This document shows positions 29,112 through 38,022 of a stretch of DNA of 64,000 bases, piece by piece. Below the pieces are notes generated by a model. That model did no database searches, was not told where the DNA came from, and saw nothing but the letters and a program-made list of their open reading frames with translations. This DNA comes from CBDBEU01 sp965204565 (GTDB lineage: Bacteria; Pseudomonadota; Alphaproteobacteria; Rhizobiales; TMED25), in the NCBI GenBank assembly GCA_965204565.1, contig CBDBEU010000005.1, positions 620,001 through 684,000 of the forward strand, given 5' to 3'. Position 1 is the first letter of the stretch. Each line of letters begins with the position of its first letter. The position numbers and the translations under genes were made by a program.

Positions 29112-29991
29112 CGACACCGAGGCGCGGACACGTATCAGGGAACTGGCCGGCGAGCGCCGCCGGTTCGGCTGTCGGCGCTTGCACTGGCTGCCGTGCCGTG
29201 AGGGATGGGTCATGAACCACAAGAAGTTCCGCAGGCTGTATCATCGGGATGAGCGCTTGCAGGTTTGTCGCCGTGGCGGGCGCAAGCGGGCATTGGGGAC
29301 ACGAGCGCCGATGGTGTTACCGCAGGGACCGAACCAGCGCTGGAGCCTGGACTTCATGTCGGATGCCTTTGCCTGCGGACGCAGGTTCCGGACCTTCGCC
29401 GTGGTCGACGACTTCAGCCGGGAGTGCGTGCGCCTGATTGCCGATACGTCGATCTCCGGCGCAAGGGTCGGTTGCGAGCCTGATGCGGCGATCTTCGAGC
29501 GAATGGCGCGGCCCGGCACGATCGTCAGCGACAACGGCACCGAACCGACCGGCATGGCGATCGGGCGCCGTTCAAAGGAGCGCAATGTCGAGTGGCACTC
29601 TATCGCGCCGGGCAAGCCCTGTCAGAACGGGTTCACCGAGAGCTTCAATGCGCGGCTCAGGGACGAATGTCTGAACGAGACGATCTTCACCAGCCCGACC
29701 CATGCCCGCCGGGAACTCGAAGCCTGGCGGCACGACTACAATCACTTCCGGCCCCACTCGAGCCTCGGGGACAAAACCCCGGCCGGGATCGGGGCTGGAT
29801 CAACCGGCAAACACGGTTGTTGCCATCACGCCCGGCGTTGGGCCTCAAAACGGGCACAGGCTCTAATTGTAGCTGGTAGAAACTTCGCGCTCAGATCAGC
29901 GGCAACGCTCGGCTTTCAGCTTGTCGACCTTTTGCGGGCTCTACGTCAGATGAACCGGTCGGAGAAGCCCGAAGCGGAGGCGCGGAGATGA
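28972..29991 (+). CDS. IS3 family transposase OrfB (DDE integrase)
   Basis: Second frame of the IS3 element with the catalytic DDE core: D in [12 protein letters not shown] in TIVSDNGTE, and E in [17 protein letters not shown]. The usual end, [15 protein letters not shown], is reached near 29790, and the remaining 60 or so codons run through the right end of the element (about 29895) into the neighbouring phage region. Expression needs the frameshift from OrfA. The transposase core looks intact, unlike most other IS genes here. I could not place the terminal inverted repeats with confidence. Confidence 0.85.
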   Translation: MQKVLTPGAGRQAVAHLREVFEVSRRRACAVPGVDRTTVRYISCRPDDTEARTRIRELAGERRRFGCRRLHWLPCREGWVMNHKKFRRLYHRDERLQVCRRGGRKRALGTRAPMVLPQGPNQRWSLDFMSDAFACGRRFRTFAVVDDFSRECVRLIADTSISGARVGCEPDAAIFERMARPGTIVSDNGTEPTGMAIGRRSKERNVEWHSIAPGKPCQNGFTESFNARLRDECLNETIFTSPTHARRELEAWRHDYNHFRPHSSLGDKTPAGIGAGSTGKHGCCHHARRWASKRAQALIVAGRNFALRSAATLGFQLVDLLRALRQMNRSEKPEAEARR

Positions 29992-30149
29992 GCGCCTGGA
30001 TCGCGCTGGCGGTTTTTCTGATCCTCGGCGCGACGCTGTGCGGATCCGTGGCCTTCATTCTGGCGTCGGAGGGCCGTGCGAAATCCGGCCTGTTCACCGT
30101 CGCCCTATCGATGATCTGGGCTCCTCCGCCGACGGCGAGGCGACACTGA
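29988..30149 (+). CDS. Small membrane protein, prophage region, probably truncated
   Basis: A 53-codon frame starting ATG at 29988 (overlapping the preceding TGA as ATGA). It holds one clear membrane helix, [22 protein letters not shown]. The C-terminus (APPPTARRH) overlaps the ParB-like remnant in another frame, suggesting a deletion has joined two genes. No family recognised. Confidence 0.4.
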   Translation: MSAWIALAVFLILGATLCGSVAFILASEGRAKSGLFTVALSMIWAPPPTARRH

Positions 30150-30262
30150 TCGAGATTGTCGAAAATCTGTTTCGCAACGATCTGTCGGTGCTGGACCGGG
30201 CGCAATTCGTCTCGACCTATCGCGAGGTATGGGAGCTGAAATACGGCGAGATCAAGCGCGGC
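30110..30262 (+). pseudogene. ParB-like domain remnant
   Basis: In the frame running through 30038-30346, residues [41 protein letters not shown] resemble the centre of ParB/Noc-type domains, where ENLxRxDLxxxERA-like text is conserved. Phages of the Mu/P2 type in rhizobia often carry a ParB-domain gene upstream of the head and tail genes. Neither the start nor the DNA-binding end of such a protein is present, so this is a fragment. The function is inferred from this one segment. Confidence 0.45.
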
Positions 30263-30276
30263 GCCGTCCTGGGTGA

Positions 30277-30550
30277 CGATGTTTCCGATGGGCGTCTATC
30301 TCCCGCCGCAATTGCAGATGGTGTTCCGCTGCCTGGTCGCGCATGAGGTGGCGGCGAAAGAGCATATCTATCAGGTGATCGTCAGCGACCGACCGGAGCC
30401 ATGGCCCGATCCGAAGATCGTCGATGCCCAGATCCATAATCTGCGTCGGAGGCCGGGGCCGTCCGGCGTGCAAATCAAGGCCGTGTGGGGGTTGGCTACC
30501 GGCTGATCGACCGGCATCGGTTCCGCCCGGAAAAGGCGGTGTCGGCATGA
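30277..30550 (+). pseudogene. Winged-helix DNA-binding protein remnant, frameshifted
   Basis: A small protein resembling the OmpR/PhoB-type winged-helix domain used by phage regulators: LPPQLQMVFRCLVAHE, then WPDPKIVDAQIHNLRRR and VQIKAVWG. The usual end of the domain, (V)GYRLIDRHRFRPEKAVSA, follows one base out of frame, the shift lying in a run of five G at about 30487-30491. Restoring one G gives a continuous protein of about 90 residues ending at TGA 30548-30550, whose stop overlaps the next gene's ATG. Confidence 0.5.
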
Positions 30551-30747
30551 GCGCGGACGGGCTGGCGCTGTGTGTGACCGAGCGCGCGGATTGCGCGCGG
30601 ATCGCGATCATCCTCCGCCATGCCGGCGGAGAGGTTTTCTACGACCTCCATCCGGACCGGGCGGAGAATCCCGCCGAGGGGCCGCTCGATCTGGTGGAGC
30701 GGACGCGCGGGCTGAATGGCGACACGATCGGCAGGACGGAGGAGTAG
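30547..30747 (+). CDS. Small phage protein, unknown function
   Basis: A 66-residue protein beginning MSADGLALCVTERADCARIAIILRHAGGEVFYDLHPDRAENP. The ATG at 30547 overlaps the end of the winged-helix remnant. No domain is recognised. It lies in the run of small genes upstream of the tail sheath gene, on the same strand. Confidence 0.45.
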   Translation: MSADGLALCVTERADCARIAIILRHAGGEVFYDLHPDRAENPAEGPLDLVERTRGLNGDTIGRTEE

Positions 30748-30750
30748 CCG

Positions 30751-30855
30751 ATGGCGGTCTCGATCCAGACGCAGATCGGCGAAGCCAACCGTGAAATCCG
30801 AATGCGCCGCGAGGTCTACCCGCGCCAGGTGGGCGCAAGAAAGATAAGGATCGAC
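30751..30855 (+). pseudogene. Remnant of a small phage gene upstream of the sheath
   Basis: From the ATG at 30751 the frame reads MAVSIQTQIGEANREIRMRREVYPRQVGARK, which resembles the start of a short conserved protein in rhizobial Mu-like phages (IxxVxREIxxRxxVYPxxV). The rest of that protein is missing: sequence passes directly into the ribosome binding site (AAGGAT) of the sheath gene. The family match is from memory and is weak. Confidence 0.35.
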
Positions 30856-30856
30856 C

Positions 30857-32089
30857 ATGGCGACAGCCCCTTACAACCATGGCGTCCGCGTCTTTGACGC
30901 CGGTAAAACCGAACTTCCGATTTCTGCCGCCGATCTGTCTCCGATCGGCATGGCGGTAGTCGCGGAGGCTGCCGACGCAAGCAAATTTCCGCTAAACGAA
31001 CCTGTTCACTTCTACTCCAACGACACCGACAAGATCGCGGATCTCGGCGCAACGGGAACCGCCAGGGCGGCCATCGACGCGATCAGCGACCAGGGTGTCG
31101 TCGCATCCATCGTGCTGGTCCGCGTGGCCGAAGGCGTCGATACCGACGCTACCCTGGCCAATCTGGCCGGGTCGAGCGCCGCGATGACCGGCGTCAATGC
31201 CTTCCGCTATGCCAAGGGGCACACGGGTGTCGAGCCGGGACTTCTGATCGTTCCCGGTTACACTTCGCAGCGGCCGGGCGACGCCAAGAACCCGGTCATG
31301 GCCGAACTCGAAGGCATCTCAGCGGCGCTGAAGGCGGTCAGGATCGGCGATTGCCCGGCGACGACCAAGGAAAGCGCGCTCGCCTATCGCGCCGATTTCT
31401 CCGACCGGTACACCTATCTGGTCGAGCCGGCCGTCAAGCTGGCGGGCAATGTGGTTGCGCCTGCCTCGGCGCGTGTCGCCGGCCTGTTTGTCAAGCGTGA
31501 CCAGGACAGGGGTGGACCGTACTGGTCGCCGTCCAATCAGGCGATCGGCGGCATTGTCGGCACATCGCGACCGGTGTCCTATTTCGATGGCGAGGCCAGC
31601 CATGAGGCCAACTATCTGAACGAAAACCGTATCAATACGATCATTCCGGCCGTGACCGTTCAGGGCGCAGGCGGCGCGGTAGCCGCCAACGGAACGATCC
31701 TTTGGGGCAGCGAGACCACGTCGTCCGATGCTCTGTGGCGGTTCATCAACGTGACGCGGACGCGGGCTGCGATCGAAAAGGCCATTGCACCGGCGTTCCG
31801 CTCGGTAATGGACGAAAACCTGTCGGCACAGCTCGGCATCGCCATCATCCGGTCGCTGCAAATCTTTCTGGACGAATTAAAGGCAGACGGCGCCATCCTC
31901 GGGGGGCGGGCCTATTGGGACAAGGCGCGCAACTCGTCCCAGTCGCTGCGGTCCGGCATCCTGCGCGTTGAATTCGACGCCGAGGAAGCGCCGCCGCTCA
32001 ATGACCTGCAGTTCGGTTTCCGCCGCAACTCGGTCTACTTCAACGTTCTGGCCGAGGACATTCTGACCGGTCTCGATCGCGCAGCATAA
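30857..32089 (+). CDS. Contractile tail sheath protein (P2 FI-like)
   Basis: Sheath subunit of a contractile phage tail; 410 residues. Typical marks are the N-terminal YNHGVRVFDAGKT, the LLIVPGYTSQ strand with the following loop, and the C-terminal domain LWRFINVTRTRAAIEKAIA and GGRAYWDKARNS. The ribosome binding site AAGGATCGACC precedes the ATG. It opens a run in the P2 order FI-FII-E-E'-T-U-X-D. The gene is intact. Confidence 0.88.
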   Translation: MATAPYNHGVRVFDAGKTELPISAADLSPIGMAVVAEAADASKFPLNEPVHFYSNDTDKIADLGATGTARAAIDAISDQGVVASIVLVRVAEGVDTDATLANLAGSSAAMTGVNAFRYAKGHTGVEPGLLIVPGYTSQRPGDAKNPVMAELEGISAALKAVRIGDCPATTKESALAYRADFSDRYTYLVEPAVKLAGNVVAPASARVAGLFVKRDQDRGGPYWSPSNQAIGGIVGTSRPVSYFDGEASHEANYLNENRINTIIPAVTVQGAGGAVAANGTILWGSETTSSDALWRFINVTRTRAAIEKAIAPAFRSVMDENLSAQLGIAIIRSLQIFLDELKADGAILGGRAYWDKARNSSQSLRSGILRVEFDAEEAPPLNDLQFGFRRNSVYFNVLAEDILTGLDRAA

Positions 32090-32100
32090 GGAGAACCGAC

Positions 32101-32634
32101 ATGAACAATCTTCGCCTGCTTCGCGGATTTACCCTGATTGCCGGGGACACCATGGCGCTGACCATCGAAATCGAGGAGATGAAGCTTCCGGTCCTGGAGG
32201 AAAAAAGCTTCGACTTCACGCCGGGAGGCGGCACCGGCGAAACAGCGGTCCCGCTCGGCATCACCAACAAGCTGGAACTGCCCTTCAAGCTGGTCTCGCA
32301 CAATCCTGGCATGGACGTGCTGTTCGGTAGTCCGCCGGGGCAGCGCACTTCGTTCACGGCGGTCAAGTCGCTGTTCGATGACCACGACGACAGCGGCCGC
32401 GCAATCGAGGTGACGGTCGATATCAAGGCCCGTCTGATGAAGATCGATCCCGAACAGATGAAGGGCGGCGAGAAGGCCGGCTACGATCACATGCTTTCGG
32501 CAGTGACCTGGTATTCCGAGGTGCACGACAAGAAGGTCATACGCGCGTTCAATTTCCGGCCTGGCGGCTGGACCATTCTCAACGGCACGGGCGTCGGTGA
32601 CGATCATCGCCGCATCCTGAGGGTTGGCGGATGA
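32101..32634 (+). CDS. Tail tube protein (P2 FII-like)
   Basis: Inner tube subunit; 177 residues. It begins MNNLRLLRGFTLIAGDT and has the P2 FII-type MKLPVLEEKSFDFTPGGG and the TVDIKARLMKIDPE strand. It lies 11 bases after the sheath gene, with AAGGAGAACC as ribosome binding site. Intact, and its stop overlaps the start of the next gene by four bases. Confidence 0.85.
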   Translation: MNNLRLLRGFTLIAGDTMALTIEIEEMKLPVLEEKSFDFTPGGGTGETAVPLGITNKLELPFKLVSHNPGMDVLFGSPPGQRTSFTAVKSLFDDHDDSGRAIEVTVDIKARLMKIDPEQMKGGEKAGYDHMLSAVTWYSEVHDKKVIRAFNFRPGGWTILNGTGVGDDHRRILRVGG

Positions 32635-33056
32635 CGAAGGCGGCAAGCTCGGTAGACGTCAGGCTCACCTTTCCGATCGAACTGGAGGGCAATGCGGCGA
32701 TCTCAAAGCTGACGATCAGCCGCCCGAAGACCGCCAACGTCCTGGAACTGATCAAGCTGTTCGGCAAGGACATCGTGACCATTTTGTTGTCGGGCGATGG
32801 GGACAGGATGCAGGACAAGGTCGCCGCGCTCAAATCGGGGGATAGCGAACTGGTCGGTCGGATCGCTTCGCTTCTGGATGCCCACAAGCTCGACGCCCTG
32901 GCGGCGGCTTTGGCAAAACTGTTTGGCGTGACACCGGAGCAATTCCTTTTGATCGATCCGGCCGATTATCCGGCAATCGGAAGGGCCCTAGCCGATTTTT
33001 TCCCCGCGCTCGAGACATTGACGCAAGCGCCTTGCTCTTCGGGCCAGGCGACATAG
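32631..33056 (+). CDS. Tail assembly chaperone (P2 gpE-like)
   Basis: A 141-residue protein in the position of P2 gpE, the chaperone for the tape measure. The N-terminal VDVRLTFPIELEGNAAISKLTISRPKT is shared by phage tail assembly proteins of the Mu/P2 type. Near its end the adjacent E'-like frame begins. In P2 the longer gpE+E' product is made by a -1 shift; here the E-frame ends at 33056 and the E'-frame overlaps it by about 25 bases, so frameshifting or re-initiation could link them. Confidence 0.7.
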   Translation: MTKAASSVDVRLTFPIELEGNAAISKLTISRPKTANVLELIKLFGKDIVTILLSGDGDRMQDKVAALKSGDSELVGRIASLLDAHKLDALAAALAKLFGVTPEQFLLIDPADYPAIGRALADFFPALETLTQAPCSSGQAT

Positions 33057-33223
33057 CCGGCCGCTTCGGCTGGTCCGCGCTGGAGATCGGTGACCTTGAG
33101 CTCGACGAACTTGCTTTCTGGCACGAACAGGCGCTTGCCGCCGCCGATCGGGACAATGGCCGGCTTCTGAATGCAATTGCCGGTGCTCTGAAAGCTGGAG
33201 CCGACGGAGGCGGCAATCCATGA
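33032..33223 (+). CDS. gpE'-like tail chaperone extension
   Basis: A 63-codon frame containing DIAGRFGWSALEIGDLELDELAFWHEQALA, which resembles the gpE'-type extension in P2-like tails (the GWS...DLxxWHE pattern). It starts with TTG at 33032 inside the end of the gpE-like gene and its stop overlaps the ATG at 33220 that should start the tape measure gene. It may be made as a fusion with the upstream protein or as a coupled product. Confidence 0.6.
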   Translation: MLFGPGDIAGRFGWSALEIGDLELDELAFWHEQALAAADRDNGRLLNAIAGALKAGADGGGNP

Positions 33224-36079
33224 ACGTCTCGGTCATTGTCTCCCTGATAGACCGATATTCGGCGGAAGCGTCCAAATTCAAAAAGGACGCTTCAGGGGAT
33301 GCGCACGGGCGTGCGCGATTTCGGTCGCGGCCTGGAAGAGGTCGTCACATCCGGTCTTGCCACCCGCTTTGACGAGCGAGCCTTCGGCGATCATCTGAAC
33401 CGCCTTGAAGCCCGCGCCTCACATGCACGTTCCCGCCTTACCGGCGCGCTTGGCATGGCGCTGTCGCTTGCCGCCCCGGTGAAACTCGCCGCTGACTCCG
33501 ACCAGTCATTCAAGGGCCTTGAAAAGGTCGTCGATGCCCCATTGAAGCGGCTTCAGGAGCTTCGTAAATTCGCGCTCGACACCAGCGCCATTGTCCCGGT
33601 CGCGGCAAAGGACATTATCGAACTCATGGCCGAGGCCGCCCAGGGCGGCGTGCCGGTCAATGAACTGGAAGCCTTCTCGCTCTATGTGGCCAACGCAGCC
33701 GTCGCCTTCGACATGGCCGGCGCGCAGATCGGCGAGCGTTTCGCCAGGCTGCGCAATGTCTATCGCCTCAATCGGGAGGGTTTGGAAACCCTTGGCGACG
33801 CGACAAATCACCTGTCGAACAACATGGCGGCAAAGGCAGCGGAGATCACGAATTTTGCCAATCGGGCAGCGGGCGCGGCGAAGATATTCAATTTGACGGC
33901 AATCGAGACCGGCTCGGTTGGCGCGGCGATGATCGCAGCCGGCATCATACCCGAGACAGCGGCGCGCGGCTTCAACGCCATGGCCACCCGGGTCGAGGCC
34001 AACGCCAAGGGTGTCGAGGACGCATTCGAGGCGCTTGGCACCTCGCGTGAGCAGTTCCTGGGGGACCTGGATACAGACGGCGCGGCGGCGATCCGGAACC
34101 TGTTTGCGGCAATGGCCGAAAGCAAAAAGGGTATGGAAGCCCTTATCGCCCTGGTCGGTCAGGACTTCGCCGACGACTTCGCCAAGTTCCTCGGCAATCC
34201 CGAACTGCTGAAACAGGCCTTTGAACTTACCGGTGATGCGGCCGCATACGCCGGCTCGGCTGTGGAGGAAGCCCGCAAACAGGCATCTGGCGCGACAAGG
34301 CAGTTCGATCTGCTGAAAAACCGGCTTACTCACACCGCAATCCTGATCGGAACGGTGTTGCTGCCGCCACTACTGAAGCTCGCGGAAACCGTCGGGGGCG
34401 TAACCGATCAGTTTGCCGCCTGGGCACAGGCCAACCCGGAACCGGCAAGCGTGCTCGTGCAGAGCGCAGCCGCAATGCTGGCCTTCGGCATTGCATCGCG
34501 CGTGGCCGGTTTCCTCTGGGCAGCGTTCGGCCTGCGACTGTTCAGGTTTCTTGGCCTGTTCATGCGCTTTGGCCGCGCCGGTCGCAATGTGGCGCTATTG
34601 GCCGGGCCACTCAGGATGCTTGCGGGCGCCGGCCGGATATTCGGTCGTCTGGCCCGTTCTGCCGGCTGGTTTCTGGCATCGATCGCACCCGGGCGGATCA
34701 AGGGCGCACTGGCGGGATTGCACATGCTTGCGACCTTCGGCAAGGGAACGGCTCTGGCGACGCTGTTTACCGGTCTGCGCACCGCTGCCGTTGCGGCCTT
34801 GTCGGCGATCGCAGCTGCCGGATGGCCGGTCGTTCTCACCATCGTCCTGATCGCAGCGGCTGTCTTCCTGCTCTGGAAATACCGGGAGCGTTTCAAAGCG
34901 TTCATGAAGGGTTTTGGAGACGGCCTTTACGATGCTTTTGCACCCGATATCGAATGGATTTCAGGCAAGTGGGAAAGCCTTGTCTCGGATGTTCGTGGCT
35001 GGGTGGGCGAGATCGCCGAGATAACCGGAGCAGACGCCGAGGCGGCGATGGCCGCATTCGACCGCTTGTTCGACTTCTCCAGCGTTGATGCCCAGCTTGC
35101 CAGGGTCAGGGACGCCGTTGTCAATTTCTTTTCCGATCTGTTCACGCAGGAGCAGCTCGGCGATGCCGAGAAGGGCGAGGTCGAAGCGGCCGGCCGGCGC
35201 ATCGGCAAGGGGCTCGGGAACGCGATCCGGTCGGCAATCGCAAATCTGGTCACTCTTGGCGCTTTGATCGTCGAACACATTATCGCCGGCCTGGAAGCAG
35301 CCTGGTCTGACCTGACAGACTGGTTCAGTACAAGGTTTGATGCCCTTGGCGAGCTGATCTCATTCGATATCGATTGGCCGGAGCCGCCGAGCTGGATGAA
35401 ATGGCTCGCCGAAAAGGCCGGCTTTGTCGATGAGCCGGAACAATCGGCACCGTCCGAGACACCTGCGCCAGAGCCCGCTGCGCCGAAATCGGACAGGTCC
35501 GGACTGACCGAACCGAACCCGCGATGGAAGGCCGGCTTTGTCGATGAGCCGGAACAACCGGCACCGTCCGAGACAACCGCGCCAGAGCCCGTTGCGCCGA
35601 AATCGGACGGGTCCGGACTGACCGAACCGAACCCGCAATGGTTTGATCGAGTGACGCAGGCTGTTCAGTCCGTGTCGCTCAGCGCAGCCGGTCGCGAACT
35701 CGGAACGGCCCTTACCGCCTTCCGGGAGCGCGCGGCATTGCCGACGCCGCGACCGATCGGTGAAGAAAAAGCGGTGCGCGAGATCGGCGAGGCGTTCACC
35801 GATTTCGTATCCGATGCCGATCGTGTCGGCGATGCACTCGAGGCTGGAGCGGAGCGGGCCGGAAACAAGCTCAGATCGTCGGCATCGGACGCCGGAAATG
35901 AGCTTGGCAATACGGCGGAACAGAAACTGCGCGCCTCCGCAACGACTGTGGGAACGGCAATCGGCCGGGCGGCGGCGGCGCAGATCAGGAAGGCATCGGT
36001 CGATGTGCGGGTGTCGGCTTCTGCCGGCCGGGGCGGCGGCAACAAGGCTGCGGCTCTGCATGACGGAGTGGATGAATAA
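33220..36079 (+). CDS. Tail tape measure protein (P2 T-like), start region frameshifted
   Basis: Sets tail length and is packed inside the tube. The main open frame runs from 33299 (926 residues). The expected N-terminus, MNVSVIVSLIDRYSAEASKFKKDASG, is encoded from the ATG at 33220 one base out of frame; the shift lies in the GGGG at 33292-33295, so removing one G would give a protein of about 952 residues. Internally there is the family's GALGMALSLAAPVKLA, a helical region with hydrophobic stretches (VVLTIVLIAAAVFLLWKY), and a proline- and glutamate-rich part with a 114-base tandem duplication (35414-35641). The stop overlaps the ATG of gene U. Without a correction, translation would have to start at 33299. 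Confidence 0.75.
35414..35641 (+). repeat. 114-base tandem duplication inside the tape measure gene
   Basis: Two adjacent copies (35414-35527 and 35528-35641) encode a 38-residue unit with KAGFVDEPEQ, then a Pro/Glu-rich linker, GLTEPNP and a final Trp. The copies differ at a handful of bases, so the duplication is fairly recent or under homogenisation. The length is a multiple of three, so the frame is kept. Confidence 0.9.
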
Positions 36080-36492
36080 TGGCTTTACTGGCGCTCGGAC
36101 CGCATATCTTCGAGATCGCAGGTCTTAACTATCAGAAGCTCGAACGCGAGAGCCAGGCCGTATGGCCGGCGATCAAGCGGTTCGGCGGCCATGCGGCGCG
36201 GCAGTTCACCGGCCTCGGACCTGACAGCCAGACCGTCAACGGGCTGCTGTTTCCCGACGAATTCGGCGGGCGCGGTGAATATGAGGCGATCCGCGCGACA
36301 CAATCGCGCGGATCGCCTGTGATGATGGTCGGGTTTTCGGGCGCGACACTGGGGCGTGTCTTCGGCCTGGTCATCATTGAGACGGTTTCCGACACGCAAT
36401 TTCACATCGACCGGAGCGGCGCGGGAAAGCAGTTGGAATTCTCGGTCACCGTCTCCCCCTATGGGGGCGGTGCATTTGGAGGGCTGTTCTGA
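36079..36492 (+). CDS. Tail protein U (P2 gpU-like)
   Basis: A 137-residue tail completion protein of the gpU type: LGPHIFEIAGLNYQKLERESQAVWPAIKRFG, GLLFPDEFGGRGEYEAIR and the C-terminal EFSVTVSPYGGG. In P2, gpU caps the tail tube. ATG 36079 overlaps the tape measure stop by one base, and its own stop overlaps the ATG of gene X by one base. Confidence 0.85.
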   Translation: MALLALGPHIFEIAGLNYQKLERESQAVWPAIKRFGGHAARQFTGLGPDSQTVNGLLFPDEFGGRGEYEAIRATQSRGSPVMMVGFSGATLGRVFGLVIIETVSDTQFHIDRSGAGKQLEFSVTVSPYGGGAFGGLF

Positions 36493-36734
36493 TGGCGACG
36501 GTCAAGGTCACCGGCACCGAAATGGGCATCGAGGAAATCGCCTGGAAGTTTCGCCAGCAACTCTATCCTGACGACCCGGACCGCGCCGCCCGGCTCTCCG
36601 GTTATGTCGAGCAAATCTTCGATCTCAATCCGGGCCTGGCGGAAGTGAGTCACAACGTGCCGGTCGGGACCGAAATTGTCATGCCGGATGCCGAGACGGA
36701 AACACCGATCGGCCCGAACCGGCTATGGGGCTGA
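36492..36734 (+). CDS. Tail protein X (P2 gpX-like)
   Basis: An 80-residue gpX-type protein with a LysM-like domain: VTGTEMGIEEIAWKF, then YVEQIFDLNPGLA and VPVGTEIVMPD. gpX is a baseplate/hub-associated component in P2-type tails. It is intact and sits between U and D as in P2. Confidence 0.85.
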   Translation: MATVKVTGTEMGIEEIAWKFRQQLYPDDPDRAARLSGYVEQIFDLNPGLAEVSHNVPVGTEIVMPDAETETPIGPNRLWG

Positions 36735-36737
36735 TCC

Positions 36738-37733
36738 ATGCGTCCGGTCATCAGGGTGCTGGCAGGCGGTTCGCCGGTCAACGGCATTTTCTATTCCAGG
36801 CTCATTTCATGCGGAATCAGGGACGAAAGCGGACAGGAAAGCGATACGCTCGAATGCACGTTCGACTGGCGCGGTTATGCCATCGCCCTGCCGAACGAGG
36901 GCGCCATTCTGGAACCCCTGTTCGGCTATGCCGGCGGCGCGCTCACCTCGATGGGCAAATTCGTGGTCGACGGCTACACGTCTGCCGGCGGACCGGACGG
37001 GTTGTTGCTGACCGTCACCGCCCACGCTGCGGATATCCGCGAAGAGCTCAAGCAGAAGAAGACCGAACATTTCGATGACACCACGCTTGGCTCGATGCTG
37101 CAAAAGGTATTCGGCGAGCATGGTGCGCAGATCGAGGTCGACGGCGAACTGTCAGGCATCGAAATCGAATACGAAGCCCGGCGCGACCAATCGCCCCTGG
37201 ACTTCGCCACCCGCCTTGCAGACCGCCACAACGCCATTTTCAAAGCCGGTGGCGGCAGGTTCCTGTTTGTGTCGCGCGGTAGCCGGAAAAAGAGCTCCGG
37301 CGGCTCTCTTGCGCCGGTTCTGATCACGCGGTCGGAATGCCGGGACTGGAGCATCTCTGGCAAGCCGCGTCCGCGCTACGGCAAGGTGGTCGCCAAGTGG
37401 CATGATCCGAAGGAGGGAAAGACCAGGTTCGAAACGGTCGACACCGGCGGCAAGGGGCCTATCCGCACCATCAAGTCTCATTTCAAGAACAGGGAAGACG
37501 CCAGGCAGGGCGCGAAGGCCGAGGCGACCAGGCTGAACCGGGCACGCGCGGAAGGACACTTCACCCAATATGGCCGTGTCGATGCAACCGCGGAAGCCGA
37601 TGTGATCGCCAGCGGCTTCGGACCCGCGGAGAATGGCATGTGGCGCGCACGGGCCGTCGCACACTCATTTGAACGCTCGGCGGGATTCATAACCACAATC
37701 GAGGTCGAAGCGCCGGAGACGCCAAAGAAATGA
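36738..37733 (+). CDS. Baseplate hub protein (P2 gpD-like)
   Basis: A 331-residue protein of the gpD (late control/hub) family, which forms the hub under the tube. Marks include DESGQESDTLECTFDWRG, LLLTVTAHAADIREELKQKK, SPLDFATRLADRHNAIFKAGGG and the C-terminal GMWRARAVAHSFERSAGFITTIEVE. It ends the tail module; no baseplate V, W, J, I genes, tail fibre, lysis or capsid genes follow. The downstream sequence is a dinucleotide repeat and unrelated remnants. Confidence 0.85.
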   Translation: MRPVIRVLAGGSPVNGIFYSRLISCGIRDESGQESDTLECTFDWRGYAIALPNEGAILEPLFGYAGGALTSMGKFVVDGYTSAGGPDGLLLTVTAHAADIREELKQKKTEHFDDTTLGSMLQKVFGEHGAQIEVDGELSGIEIEYEARRDQSPLDFATRLADRHNAIFKAGGGRFLFVSRGSRKKSSGGSLAPVLITRSECRDWSISGKPRPRYGKVVAKWHDPKEGKTRFETVDTGGKGPIRTIKSHFKNREDARQGAKAEATRLNRARAEGHFTQYGRVDATAEADVIASGFGPAENGMWRARAVAHSFERSAGFITTIEVEAPETPKK

Positions 37734-38022
37734 GGGCCTTCAAATGGATGTTGAAAGGTGTTCGAGAGAGAGAGAGAGAGAGACGATCGGAAGCGATAAA
37801 ACCAATACCTGGCCACCGCCGATATGACAAAAACGGCCGCTACAGGTGACCTGCACTGTGATCAAACCCGGTGTCAAAAAAGCTCAAACCGGGTGTCACG
37901 CTACACCGGCGACGCCATCGCCAGCAGTTCGCAGTCCACCAGCAGGCACTAGCGCGATCTGTCACAAAGCGTTCTTGCCGTCGCGACCGATCGCCTGAAC
38001 CGGCAGAGGCAAACGCCAGCAC
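37734..38022. other. Spacer with microsatellite after the tail module
   Basis: About 290 bases with no gene. It holds a perfect (GA)10 run at 37764-37783 and two near-copies of AAACCCGGTGTCA / AAACCGGGTGTCA about 26 bases apart (37865-37900). No terminator is evident after gene D. Confidence 0.5.
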
